Assembly (NCBI RefSeq): GCF_014696135.1
Contig: NZ_JACJPP010000025.1
Location: forward strand, 1-64,000
DNA length: 64,000 nucleotides
From: Nodosilinea sp. FACHB-141
Lineage (GTDB): Bacteria; Cyanobacteriota; Cyanobacteriia; Phormidesmidales; Phormidesmidaceae
Reading direction: 5' to 3'
Under the pieces are notes generated by a model. That model did no database searches and was not told the origin of the DNA. It worked only from the letters and a program-made list of their open reading frames with translations. Each line of letters opens with the position of its first letter. Position 1 is the stretch's first letter. This document shows positions 56,601 through 63,348 of the stretch, piece by piece. The position numbers and the translations under genes are program-made.

Positions 56601-58220
56601 GTCTCCGTCCAGGTCAATGAACTTCAGGTTTGGGTCATCCCAATCCAGTACAGGCAGCGATCGAAACGCGACGAATGATTCCCATCCTGCCTCCTGCTTC
56701 CGCTCGTAGAAGCCAGGGGTTGAACTGCGAAGCGCCACCACATCAAGCTGACCATCCCCTGCCAAATCGAGAAACTGGGCACCGTTGGCAAGTGCGATCG
56801 CAGGTTTACTCTCAACCAATTCAACCGGAGCAAACTTCGCTTCAATCTGCTTAGGTTTTCTAGAAACAACATTAATCGGGCTGAGATTACGCTTGTAAAA
56901 CCAACCCTCTCCCTGTTCCGTCAAAATGCCCGACAAGCCCTCGCCATCCATATCCACCCACTGATAACGTGTCCCGTCTAATCCCTGCGGCAAATTCTCT
57001 AAACTCGCAGAATCTACCTCATGCACCGTCTCATCAATCTGCGCTTCACTGTAAGTAAACTTCAATGGTGGTAAGGATTTCTGAGTGTAGCCACCTTCAG
57101 AATTTCGGTTGTAGCCCGTCTGTGTTACCGATTTTAATAACGAGTAGATCGGATTACGAACGTCTGTGGGGTCTTGCTCGTAGGAATAGGTGAAGTCAGT
57201 CGATCGCACTAATCCGTCATATCCCTCAACCCCTTCCTGGTTGGGGATATGGTGGAACATCAGCACTCGCTGACACAAGCGGTAGGTGCGAACCTCAAAC
57301 CCAGCCCGGTAGGAGGAAAAGGGATCATTGCGAACAGTCCACGCTCCTGCAGCGCTCGGCTGGGGGTTCGCCTGTTCATGCTCCCCGTAGTCTAATACTG
57401 TTTCAAACAGCCAATCCTTTCTCTGTCTCAAGTCTTCATTGGGCTTTCGGGGCGTTTGGTTACCGTAATGGATGCGCTTGAGATAGCGATTTGCCGATCG
57501 ACTTTTGGATGTACGATTGCGCTCATGAGCTTGAGCAGTGTTGATCCCATCCGAATTCTCCCGCTCATACTCATACCGGATTGCATTGCCCTTGTCGTCA
57601 TAGCTCTCACAAATCAGCCAGCTAAAAACATGATTCGGCTGATTGGGGTTAGCAACCCGGCTCTCAGTCGTCTGTCCATATAACGTTGTAATGTTGTCTT
57701 TGGTAATCGATCGCCAATGAGCTTCACCCGAATCTAACTTTGTCCAGCGCTCGATGCGGGCAAATAGCCCTTCAATTCTAGGGCGGTATTTTTGAACACA
57801 ATACCCATGGATGTTTGGCTCATCAGGGTTGTCTTTACTCGAAATCGGGACTAAATCCTCTGCTCCTGAAAGGATAAATACATCGGATTCCTCCTTATCC
57901 CGATATCGCGGCAACCCCTTATCAGTCTTACGGGTAATTGAGGGCAATGACAGATTCCAACCCAATCCAAAAATGCCATTACCAGCTCCAGAGTCATAGG
58001 CCAGCGAGAGCTGTGGACCAACCCCCGAGCGACCAGAGCTGGTAGTAATTGGCACAGACATTGAGCCCGTACCTGTTACCGGATTAGCGGCGAATTTCTC
58101 GCCCATTCCTTTAATGGCTCCGCCCCCCTTAGGTAGCGAAATTGCAGGGGGTGGGGAAAAATAGCTCTGATCGGCTTCAGCAGACGGTTTGCTGTCATAG
58201 CCGCGGGGGCTGTCTGGCAT
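50673..58220 (-). CDS. tcB-tcC: Fused Tc toxin TcB-TcC subunit with RHS cocoon and toxic tail
   Basis: The 2515-residue protein starts with an SpvB domain (about 30-320, GGAIKGMGEKFAANPVTGTG, LSLAYDSGAGNGIFGLGWNL). An FG-GAP-type propeller follows (about 475-715, repeated D.DGDG.SD-like loops), then the TcdB middle domains (TKFYLQDRLAGKPWITKLPF, GVEREFRGFGFVEQWD), many YD/RHS repeats and the RHS core (GKERDEETGLNYHEARYYAS...LHDPTG) ending near 2187. The last 325 residues are the variable payload: EYAHIIAKQ and NLNPVGGAFHRN suggest an HNH-type nuclease, followed by two membrane-like segments (about 2388-2410 and 2425-2450). AGGAG lies 5 bases before the ATG. TcB and TcC are usually separate; fusions are known. 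The protein would form the cocoon that caps TcA. Confidence 0.92.
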   Translation of the reverse strand: MPDSPRGYDSKPSAEADQSYFSPPPAISLPKGGGAIKGMGEKFAANPVTGTGSMSVPITTSSGRSGVGPQLSLAYDSGAGNGIFGLGWNLSLPSITRKTDKGLPRYRDKEESDVFILSGAEDLVPISSKDNPDEPNIHGYCVQKYRPRIEGLFARIERWTKLDSGEAHWRSITKDNITTLYGQTTESRVANPNQPNHVFSWLICESYDDKGNAIRYEYERENSDGINTAQAHERNRTSKSRSANRYLKRIHYGNQTPRKPNEDLRQRKDWLFETVLDYGEHEQANPQPSAAGAWTVRNDPFSSYRAGFEVRTYRLCQRVLMFHHIPNQEGVEGYDGLVRSTDFTYSYEQDPTDVRNPIYSLLKSVTQTGYNRNSEGGYTQKSLPPLKFTYSEAQIDETVHEVDSASLENLPQGLDGTRYQWVDMDGEGLSGILTEQGEGWFYKRNLSPINVVSRKPKQIEAKFAPVELVESKPAIALANGAQFLDLAGDGQLDVVALRSSTPGFYERKQEAGWESFVAFRSLPVLDWDDPNLKFIDLDGDGHSDILITEDNCFVWHSSLAEDGFSAAERVSQPWDEEKGPRVVFADGTQSIYLADMSGDGLTDIVRIRNGEVCYWSNLGYGRFGAKVTMDNAPWFDAPDIFDQRRIRVADIDGSGTTDILYLSSEGVQVYFNQSGNSWSAKRVLRNFPPIDSVASVTTVDLLGNGTACLVWSSPLPNHTHRAMRYIDLLGGQKPHLLLKTVNNLGAETVVQYAPSTKFYLQDRLAGKPWITKLPFPVHVVERVETCDRISGNRFVSRYAYHHGYFDGVEREFRGFGFVEQWDTEEYGVFQQDSTNALEEALHVPPVLTKTWFHTGAYFEGKKISQQFEHEYYREPNASGEAFQASLLPDTILPTGLTAEAEREAARSLKGSVLRQEVYALDRSEKRKHPYSVTESNYAIRQLQPRQGNQHAVFFIHPLESIAYHYERNPDDPRIAQQMTLEVDGFGNVLKSVAIAYPRRKPAFPEQGKTLITYTENRVTNKPDQTDWYRIGVPIETRTYELTGYDKTGSRFQLSDFVQPDLVNPGKLVLISNSEVNYEDQPTNGKQRRVIEWVQSRYRPNSQANTLDPTCLALGEVESLALPCESFKLAFTPGLLTQIYGSKISTDDLNALLLAEGRYTQEDGNWWISSGRQAFDPDHFYAVTRLKDPFEHVFQMEYDPYTLLMQRTEDPLGNVIRVENDYRVLQPKQLIDPNGNRAQVAFDALGMVAGTAVMGKEPTPGEREQGDSLANFQADLSQEQIDRFLANPLGEAGNLLGTATTRIIYDLERYKASKTSDSQQPTFAATLARETHVSDLKAGEQSKVQVSFLYSDGFGREIQTVIQAEPGLAPVRDTNGILKCSQNLQQTNPRWVGTGRTIFNNKGKPVKQYEPFFSPTHLYEDEEDLVECGVTPILHYDPLDRVIRTDLPDGTFSKVEFDAWHQETWDENDTVDDSQWLRDRQSPAFDGDEPAKKAERRAARLTQAHAKTFSVAHLDTLGRTFLTIADNGTAGKYPTHVTLDIEGNQRLVTDARNNRVLEQEFDLLGHVIRSRSMDAGDRWMLNNVAGKPIRGWDSREHEISHEYDALQRPTHLFVKQGTTDKVLAERIVYGESHPQAQQRNLRGKVFQHYDGAGVVSSWKFDFKGNLLRSSRQLAVEYTKRVDWLVLARETDPQKLAAAAKPLLEQKVFDASTAYDALNRPVRSTSPDHSVMRPVYNEANLLEQVYVRLRGAEQETLFVQNINYNAKGQRELIEYGNGVKTAYSYDRLTFRLTRLFTTRVDNGATVRLQDLNYTYDPVGNITEILDNAQQDIFFEGAKVSPVNRYEYDAIYRLIKASGREHIGQAVDPSREYKLERKPGYDYNDFTRSSLMHPNDAQAMRDYIEEYQYDSVGNILRLSHQIPNTAAGTGWSRDYTYEEKSNRLLNTTVPGLPNANLSRVTYDYDAHGNMIQMPHLSKLVWNFKDQLQQTDLGGGGTVHYVYDASGQRVRKIHQHNGNTAEERIYLGGFEIYQKRISSKPELERKTLHIMDDQRRIALVETKTFEIKENGTGGEVASPKSVIRYQLDNHLGSASLELDETGAVVSYEEYYSYGSTSYQAGRSVAEVSLKRYRYIGKERDEETGLNYHEARYYASWLGRWVSCDPIGITDGVNYYGFVRNNPIRLHDPTGTQSVDPDGVQRTPGTSGHTIFRTKEGTILLPEPETTLSNDPAFKAVAEEVLTGMKSNNYETFRYRLNQRIREILVNNPDHPLTKLFEDRGGTLFWKKGTAYAGQALEYAHIIAKQSIKNLGASEAAAVSLENLNPVGGAFHRNVKEVLGKLGFKWGAYGHPEEVATKYMTLASEEAKAGTKAMADELATVVRLRRAKAGQRGFVTVGGMVFALVVIGTTVYAVSQAQDKKGAIQRTIADFVIGGIIFKLAGGGVVGVIASGVIGMCSDDQEMNRKCAEEEAKADAIRGFMLKHTPSAVQKHWYGDDFDPTVYKEVEELLFNTQPTVLKP

Positions 58221-58383
58221 GACTTCTCCTAAGAAAAATTAGGATGTCTCTTTGATGCCATAAGTAAAACTGTTTTTCAATACGTCGTTCGACTAAGGCA
58301 TTTGTGAAGAAACTGTAATAAAAATCTGGCATAGGGAATTGCAGTTTGTAGACTATGGCTAACCCTGATTCCATCTCCGCGAT

Positions 58384-59508
58384 ATGGCACTTCTAAGCAA
58401 TGAAGACGTTCGGAGTATTCTTCAATTTCTGCAAGAAATTTTAATTCCTTGTACTGCAGAGACCTTGCCTGAACAGATTTTTTCGGCACTGCCTAAAGTA
58501 GTCGCGTCCGAACTTACAGGGTTGTCCTTGACCGACTTCCAGACTGGCACTCTTGTTAAGAGTTGGAATTCACACCCTGGCACTCTAGATAAGCAGATTG
58601 GGGTGGCAAATCAGCACTTTATTGAACATCCTTTTGCTCAGTATTATTTCCAGACGCGAGATAGCAAAACACATACTATTTCAGACTTCATGACTCAAGA
58701 TGAGCTTCATCGTTTGGAGGGTCTCTATCATCAGTACCTGCAACCTGTCGGAGCGGAAGACCAGATGGTCACTATCCTTCCAACCGCTCCTCCTGATTCT
58801 GGTAATTCAAGAGTGAAAAACCAGGGAGAAGCTATTGTGCTTGCGTTACATCGGCCTCAGCGAAATTTCACCGAGCGCGATCGCACTGTCCTCAACCTAC
58901 TGCGTCCTCACATCGCTCAAGCCTTTCAAAACGCTCAAATCCTGACCCAGTCGCAGCAATCCCTAGCTCAGCTCAACCATGTAATCGACCAGTTAGGGAC
59001 AATTTCTGTCGCAGCGAACGGTCAAGTTCGTCATATGAGTCAACGGGCCTGGAAGCTTTTGGTGCAATACTTTCAGTCAATATCTCTGCAAAGCCAATCT
59101 CTCCCAGATAATTTGCAGCGTTGGTTCAACCATCAAATCACTCTCATCACTGAGGGTAGGAATTTATCAACCTCTTGCCGTCCTCTCATTGTGGAACGAG
59201 AGGGATGGCAGTTGGTTGTTCGGCTAATTGTTAATGAGCCAGAAGAGCAATATTTACTCTTGCTTGAAGAGGAAGCGCTAGTTCCTCTATCAGCTGCGTC
59301 ATTGGAGTTAGTTGGTCTGACCAAGCGTGAAGCGGAGGTTTTGTTTTGGGTTACTCAAGACAAAAGTGATGCAGAAATTGCAAAAACTTTGGGCCTCAGT
59401 ATCGGGACAGTGAAAAAGCATCTAGAGCACGTTTATCAAAAGTTTGATGTGCATACTCGTACAGCAGCGGTCATGTATGCCTTAAAGAGCCTAGGCCTGC
59501 TTAGATGA
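58384..59508 (+). CDS. LuxR-type transcription regulator
   Basis: The 374-residue protein ends in a LuxR/GerE helix-turn-helix (about 309-372: LTKREAEVLFWVTQDKSDAE, IAKTLGLSIGTVKKHLEHVY). The N-terminal 300 residues look like a GAF-type sensory region without a receiver Asp pattern that I can identify. It is divergent from the tcB-tcC gene with a 163-base shared upstream region (58221-58383), so it is the obvious candidate regulator of the toxin locus. The ligand or signal is unknown. The ATG has no strong ribosome site. Confidence 0.85.
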   Translation: MALLSNEDVRSILQFLQEILIPCTAETLPEQIFSALPKVVASELTGLSLTDFQTGTLVKSWNSHPGTLDKQIGVANQHFIEHPFAQYYFQTRDSKTHTISDFMTQDELHRLEGLYHQYLQPVGAEDQMVTILPTAPPDSGNSRVKNQGEAIVLALHRPQRNFTERDRTVLNLLRPHIAQAFQNAQILTQSQQSLAQLNHVIDQLGTISVAANGQVRHMSQRAWKLLVQYFQSISLQSQSLPDNLQRWFNHQITLITEGRNLSTSCRPLIVEREGWQLVVRLIVNEPEEQYLLLLEEEALVPLSAASLELVGLTKREAEVLFWVTQDKSDAEIAKTLGLSIGTVKKHLEHVYQKFDVHTRTAAVMYALKSLGLLR

Positions 59509-59528
59509 GGGATGCCAGCAGAACTAAA

Positions 59529-59584
59529 AGCATGCTCCTCGGTGGTAGAAGTATGTCAGGAACTCAACCACCGAGGGGCATGCT
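59529..59584. terminator. Long hairpin after the LuxR-type gene
   Basis: An 18-base inverted repeat (59529-59546 and 59567-59584, one G-T mismatch at RNA level) with a 20-base loop lies 20 bases after the LuxR-type stop and before the convergent relaxase stop. It may end transcription from both sides. No long T-tract follows on the plus strand, so a non-terminator origin, such as a small repeat element, is possible. Confidence 0.5.
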
Positions 59585-59681
59585 GCTGATTGAAACCCTC
59601 AATCTGACCCTTCTATACGTTTGACGTGTCCCAACTGTCCAACAAGGTCTGATCTGTTCACTTAAAGACTCTGTAGCTGCC

Positions 59682-62600
59682 TCAGTCACCCATTTCCAGC
59701 CCATGGCTGTAGTGATTTTCAACTTTAGATACAGTGTGATGCAGGCTAGCAATGGCAACTATGTGCTGGGCGAAGGCGATCGCCTCTTTTCTCCCTTGCT
59801 TTTCATAGATCAACCTCACCGTCTCACTCCCCGCCACCAGCATCAGCCCTACCTCCTTAGCCGAGCACCTATCCCGCAACGCCCGCTGCGCCACCCGCAA
59901 CTCCAAACTCGCTGACGGCAAACCCGCTGAGTATGTCTCCCAAAGCGCCAGAAGCTGCTCCCTCGTGTTTACCACCTTTGGATTAGGGGCACCTAGCTTT
60001 TGCTGCTCTCGTCTAATAGGTTTTCCAACCGCTCTAGCGACGCGATCAACTGCTGCTGCAAGGCCAGTTCGGTCTTGAGCTGCCCGTTCCAACTGCTCAA
60101 AGCCGCAATTAACTGCCTCAACTGCTCCTGCAAGGTCGCCTGTGCATCGGAGGAGGTCTCGTCGCTCACGATAAGCTGCAATTGCGCGACCAAGAGCCCC
60201 AAGCTCTGGTTCCAGTGCTGGGGCCACATCGCCAAATCCTCGCCCAAGGCCTGGACGTGGTCTTCGAGGTGCAGCACCCGTTGTGTATTCACGCAGATCT
60301 CGGCTCGCAGCGGCTCTAAGCTGCTCTGCAAAACGGTTTCCAATGCGCTCTCCCATTGCTCTAGCGTCAAAGCTGACGATGGGTTCTGGCTTCCGTTCTT
60401 CCCGTTGCTCATGCTGTCCATAGGTCATTACCTGTTGAGTTAATGGCACGTAGTCACTGACGTTCTCCTTGGCTCGCGATACCTGGGCTAGTCGCACCAA
60501 ATCGGTCTGGCTGGTGGTGTACAACTTCACTGCCCTCTTGGCTCTAGAAATCGCGACATAAAAGGCTTCTCGATGGGTGGTCTCTCCAAGCAGCGCTAGC
60601 ACCCGCTCAGCTGTCTTGCCCTGGCTGCTGTAGGTGGTGCTTACCCAGGCGTAGTCCACATACTGATTTCCGCTGAGATCAATAGTTGAGGTTTTGCCTT
60701 CCCCATCCCGAACCGTCGCCTTCCCATCTGCTTCTAGCCCCGTCACCACAAACCCCTGCCCATTGCGGATTTCGGCTTTGGAGTTATTGCGTGTCCACCT
60801 GAGGCGATCGCCCACCGCCACCGGGATCGATTGCGTCGTGTACATTGTCTTACGAGGGCACGCTGCCGGATTGACCGACAGTACTGACCCACTCGGAGTC
60901 TCCAACACCACCTGCTGAGCCTCGGAATTCACCGCGATCACTCGGTACTGCTCGCATCTAATCAACCCCTGTTTCCGGTAATCCTGAATCGGCACCAACA
61001 CATCGCCCACGGCATAGGCTTTCAGGTAGCTGGCCTGGGCCGTAGTCAAATCTTTCCGTCGCAAGCTCTGCATTACGAAGCTATCTGCGCCCAAAACCCC
61101 CTCATCCTGTAACCCCGATCGCATCGTCTGGGTTAGAGCCAACCGCTCCGCATTAGTTCCCGCTAGCACCAGCGTGGACTCTCGCTCTGCTGCCGTTAGT
61201 GCCAAATAGTCTATTGCTACCTGCTGAATCCGTTCCTGAGTTTGAGATCCTTCCTTCACACACCTGGCCTGCGCCAGCAGCTCAATCCCCTCAGAAACCT
61301 GTCCCTGAGCCACCAACTCCACAGCCGATCGCAGCACCCCATTCTGCTGTCGCCGATGGGTCTCCAGGTAAGCGGTAGTCATTCCACCCGCCTGCAAACT
61401 TTTGAAGGGATTGCCCGCTTCTACTGCCGAAAGTTGCCGGGTATCGCCTATCAGCAACACCCTGGCCTGCTCCAGTGCTGCCCGCCGCAAAAGGGCATGG
61501 GTATCCTTCATGCTTAACAGCCCCGCCTCGTCCACAATCCAGACCGTCGGCTGAGGCGGTTTATCTAATGGCTGCGACACCAGCAGCCCAGCCACAGTGA
61601 TAGTTTCAATCCCTAGCGATTCCCCCAAGACATGGGCCGCTTCAGCACTGGGGGCAAAGCCTCGGATTACGTAACCTTGCGCTTGAGCCAGATCCTTCAA
61701 AACGCTTAGAGCATAGGTCTTGCCCGCTCCGGCTACCCCTTGCCACGCCATCACCGCATCCGGTGTAGTTGCCGCCATTTCCACAGCGTTTTGCTGCTCG
61801 GAGTTCAGGGAATGGCTTACCAGACTGTCCAACTGGATGCCGTTGGGGACAATTGCGCCCACCTGTCCTCGCCCTTGCTGCATCAGACGAATGGTGTTGA
61901 GTTCCAGATTGAGGGCGGTTTGGGTAGTTAACTTGCCGTCGGCGACTCGGATGAGTTCAGGACTTTCGGCAATGCCTTGCTGGATCGACTCAAACCCCTG
62001 CACCCCCAATTCATGCTCAAAGACAAAGCGCTCCAGCGCCGTCCTCCGAAACACCGACTCCCGTTCCCCACAGTGCTGAATAGCTGCGTCAATGATCGAT
62101 GTGGCCGATGAAGATGATTTAGCTAAGGGGGCGACGCCTTCGGGCAACTCCGGCATTTCTAGCCCCTTCAACTGAATCAGCGCATTCCACCCTCGCTGCA
62201 ATAGCCCCTCGTCCACCTCCTTGGGTTTCCGCTTCCGCGATACCAGGGTCGCCGTTTCCCGCATTGCCCGGTTGTTTTCAGACCCCGTCGCCTCCCATTC
62301 CTCGATCAGCTTCAGAATCTGCTGCCGCCGGGTCGAGAACGCCTTTAACAACTCTGGCGAATATCCCGCCAATTCAAACTGCCCGTGGGCCTTCGGCTCA
62401 ATCTGGTATCCCTGCTGCTTCAACGCGACGGCCAACTCGTTCTGGTAGATCTGGCCCAGGAGTTTTTGATTGGCGATGGCCGCCTCATTGCTCAAACTAA
62501 ACCACCGGCCATCGTCCAACTGCGTCGCATTCATCACTACACAATGGCTGTGGAGCTGCGGCTCCGCCTCCCGACTGGTGGAATGGGTAAACACCGCTGC

Positions 62601-63023
62601 CGCGACATTGCCTGTCGTTACCTTCGTCCTCCCAGCCTCGGTTGAAATTCTGGTCTGGGCATAGCGCTCTTCCAACACCGACAGCGCCTTGGCCACCGCC
62701 TGATGATGGGCTTCCAACACCCGCTCATCTTGCTGCACTAACGCCGCAATGCTGACGCTCTTTGGCGCACTGAAAGTAAAGTCGGTCGCGGCTCGCCGCT
62801 TTTCTGGGTCAACCACCTTGCCTGTTAGCGATCGCCCACCAGGAGCCTGCCCGGAAAGCATCTGGCTGAACTCTTGCTGATTGACGACCCCAGCCAACCC
62901 CAACGACGCAGCCCCTTTGCCCATCCACTTCGTCGGGTGAGCCGCTTCCTCGGCAGAGTAATAGTCCTCATGGGTGTAATAGGTCTCCGCCTGGGCAGCA
63001 GAGAGGTTGCTTGTGGAAAGCAT
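59682..63023 (-). CDS. MobF-type conjugative relaxase-helicase (TrwC/TraI-like)
   Basis: The 1113-codon frame starts MLSTSNLSAAQAETYYTHED, placing paired catalytic tyrosines at about 15-16 and 21-22. The three-histidine metal site HSTSREAEPQLHSH lies near 152-165, and a RecD-like helicase follows with Walker A WQGVAGAGKTYAL near 428 and Walker B VWIVDEAGLLS near 495. A C-terminal SF1 motif region includes YVDYAWVSTTYSSQGKTAER and FYVAISRAKRAVKLYTTS. It nicks the transfer origin and unwinds the strand during conjugation. I chose ATG 63023 over a GTG 9 bases upstream. After about residue 860 the frame overlaps a nested ORF (59993-60421), and codon usage there favours the nested frame. The final about 97 codons (from about 59975) again look coding in this frame and may be a separate small gene. 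Confidence 0.85.
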   Translation of the reverse strand: MLSTSNLSAAQAETYYTHEDYYSAEEAAHPTKWMGKGAASLGLAGVVNQQEFSQMLSGQAPGGRSLTGKVVDPEKRRAATDFTFSAPKSVSIAALVQQDERVLEAHHQAVAKALSVLEERYAQTRISTEAGRTKVTTGNVAAAVFTHSTSREAEPQLHSHCVVMNATQLDDGRWFSLSNEAAIANQKLLGQIYQNELAVALKQQGYQIEPKAHGQFELAGYSPELLKAFSTRRQQILKLIEEWEATGSENNRAMRETATLVSRKRKPKEVDEGLLQRGWNALIQLKGLEMPELPEGVAPLAKSSSSATSIIDAAIQHCGERESVFRRTALERFVFEHELGVQGFESIQQGIAESPELIRVADGKLTTQTALNLELNTIRLMQQGRGQVGAIVPNGIQLDSLVSHSLNSEQQNAVEMAATTPDAVMAWQGVAGAGKTYALSVLKDLAQAQGYVIRGFAPSAEAAHVLGESLGIETITVAGLLVSQPLDKPPQPTVWIVDEAGLLSMKDTHALLRRAALEQARVLLIGDTRQLSAVEAGNPFKSLQAGGMTTAYLETHRRQQNGVLRSAVELVAQGQVSEGIELLAQARCVKEGSQTQERIQQVAIDYLALTAAERESTLVLAGTNAERLALTQTMRSGLQDEGVLGADSFVMQSLRRKDLTTAQASYLKAYAVGDVLVPIQDYRKQGLIRCEQYRVIAVNSEAQQVVLETPSGSVLSVNPAACPRKTMYTTQSIPVAVGDRLRWTRNNSKAEIRNGQGFVVTGLEADGKATVRDGEGKTSTIDLSGNQYVDYAWVSTTYSSQGKTAERVLALLGETTHREAFYVAISRAKRAVKLYTTSQTDLVRLAQVSRAKENVSDYVPLTQQVMTYGQHEQREERKPEPIVSFDARAMGERIGNRFAEQLRAAASRDLREYTTGAAPRRPRPGLGRGFGDVAPALEPELGALGRAIAAYRERRDLLRCTGDLAGAVEAVNCGFEQLERAAQDRTGLAAAVDRVARAVGKPIRREQQKLGAPNPKVVNTREQLLALWETYSAGLPSASLELRVAQRALRDRCSAKEVGLMLVAGSETVRLIYEKQGRKEAIAFAQHIVAIASLHHTVSKVENHYSHGLEMGD
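59993..60421 (-). CDS. Nested 142-residue coiled-coil ORF inside the relaxase frame
   Basis: The ORF is shifted by one base relative to the relaxase. It encodes a helical, Leu/Gln/Glu-rich protein (LTLEQWESALETVLQSSLEP, LQEQLRQLIAALSSWNGQL, QLIASLERLENLLDES), as expected for a coiled coil. By hand count about four fifths of its codons end in G or C, against about two fifths in the overlapping relaxase frame, whose product there is rich in Ala, Arg and Gly. An AGG lies 9 bases before the ATG. It could be a small transfer-accessory protein, or one of the two frames may be a shadow of the other. Confidence 0.55.
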   Translation of the reverse strand: MDSMSNGKNGSQNPSSALTLEQWESALETVLQSSLEPLRAEICVNTQRVLHLEDHVQALGEDLAMWPQHWNQSLGLLVAQLQLIVSDETSSDAQATLQEQLRQLIAALSSWNGQLKTELALQQQLIASLERLENLLDESSKS

Positions 63024-63348
63024 GGAGAGCACAGGTTAAAAACACGACACCACCCTGGAGCGAAAGCGGCAGCGTCTTCAAAAACGGTAGAAACCCTGAG
63101 GGGAGGGCCGTTGCCCGGTTTTTGCCAAAACCTTGGCGTACTGTGTGGCCTCTCCGCGAAGCCCCCGATAGGGGCGCAGCATCCTGATACACCAAATTAT
63201 ATTCCAATTAATCAGCATTTATAGCATAGGTCTCGAAAGGTCACGTTGCTTCGGCACTTTTGAAATGCTTTTCACAAAGTTTCACAAAGTTGCACGGATT
63301 TGGCGGAGACAATGCTGATAAATGAATCAGTGATTAGGAGATGTTCCT
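63024..63348. other. Divergent intergenic region between relaxase and ParM-like gene
   Basis: This 325-base region separates the divergent relaxase and ParM-like starts. It holds a short GC-rich palindromic stretch around 63150-63180 (AGCCCCCGATAGGGGCG), of a kind dispersed in cyanobacterial genomes, an AT-rich segment (63183-63230), and the tandem repeat described separately at 63271-63290. It is a reasonable place for promoters of both genes and possibly for the partition site. I could not identify an origin of transfer with confidence. Confidence 0.45.
63271..63290. repeat. Tandem 10-base direct repeat upstream of ParM-like gene
   Basis: Two perfect copies of ttcacaaagt lie in direct repeat, followed by a degenerate third (tgcacggatt), about 60 bases before the ParM-like ATG. 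Short iterated sites in this position are typical of centromere-like parC sites or operators bound by a ParR-type adaptor, which would also regulate the operon. Only two good copies are visible, so this is tentative. Confidence 0.45.

Noticed and set aside
58277..58489. Small minus-strand frame at the start of the LuxR-type gene
   Set aside because: It overlaps the regulator's coding region and promoter and shows no ribosome site or known motif.
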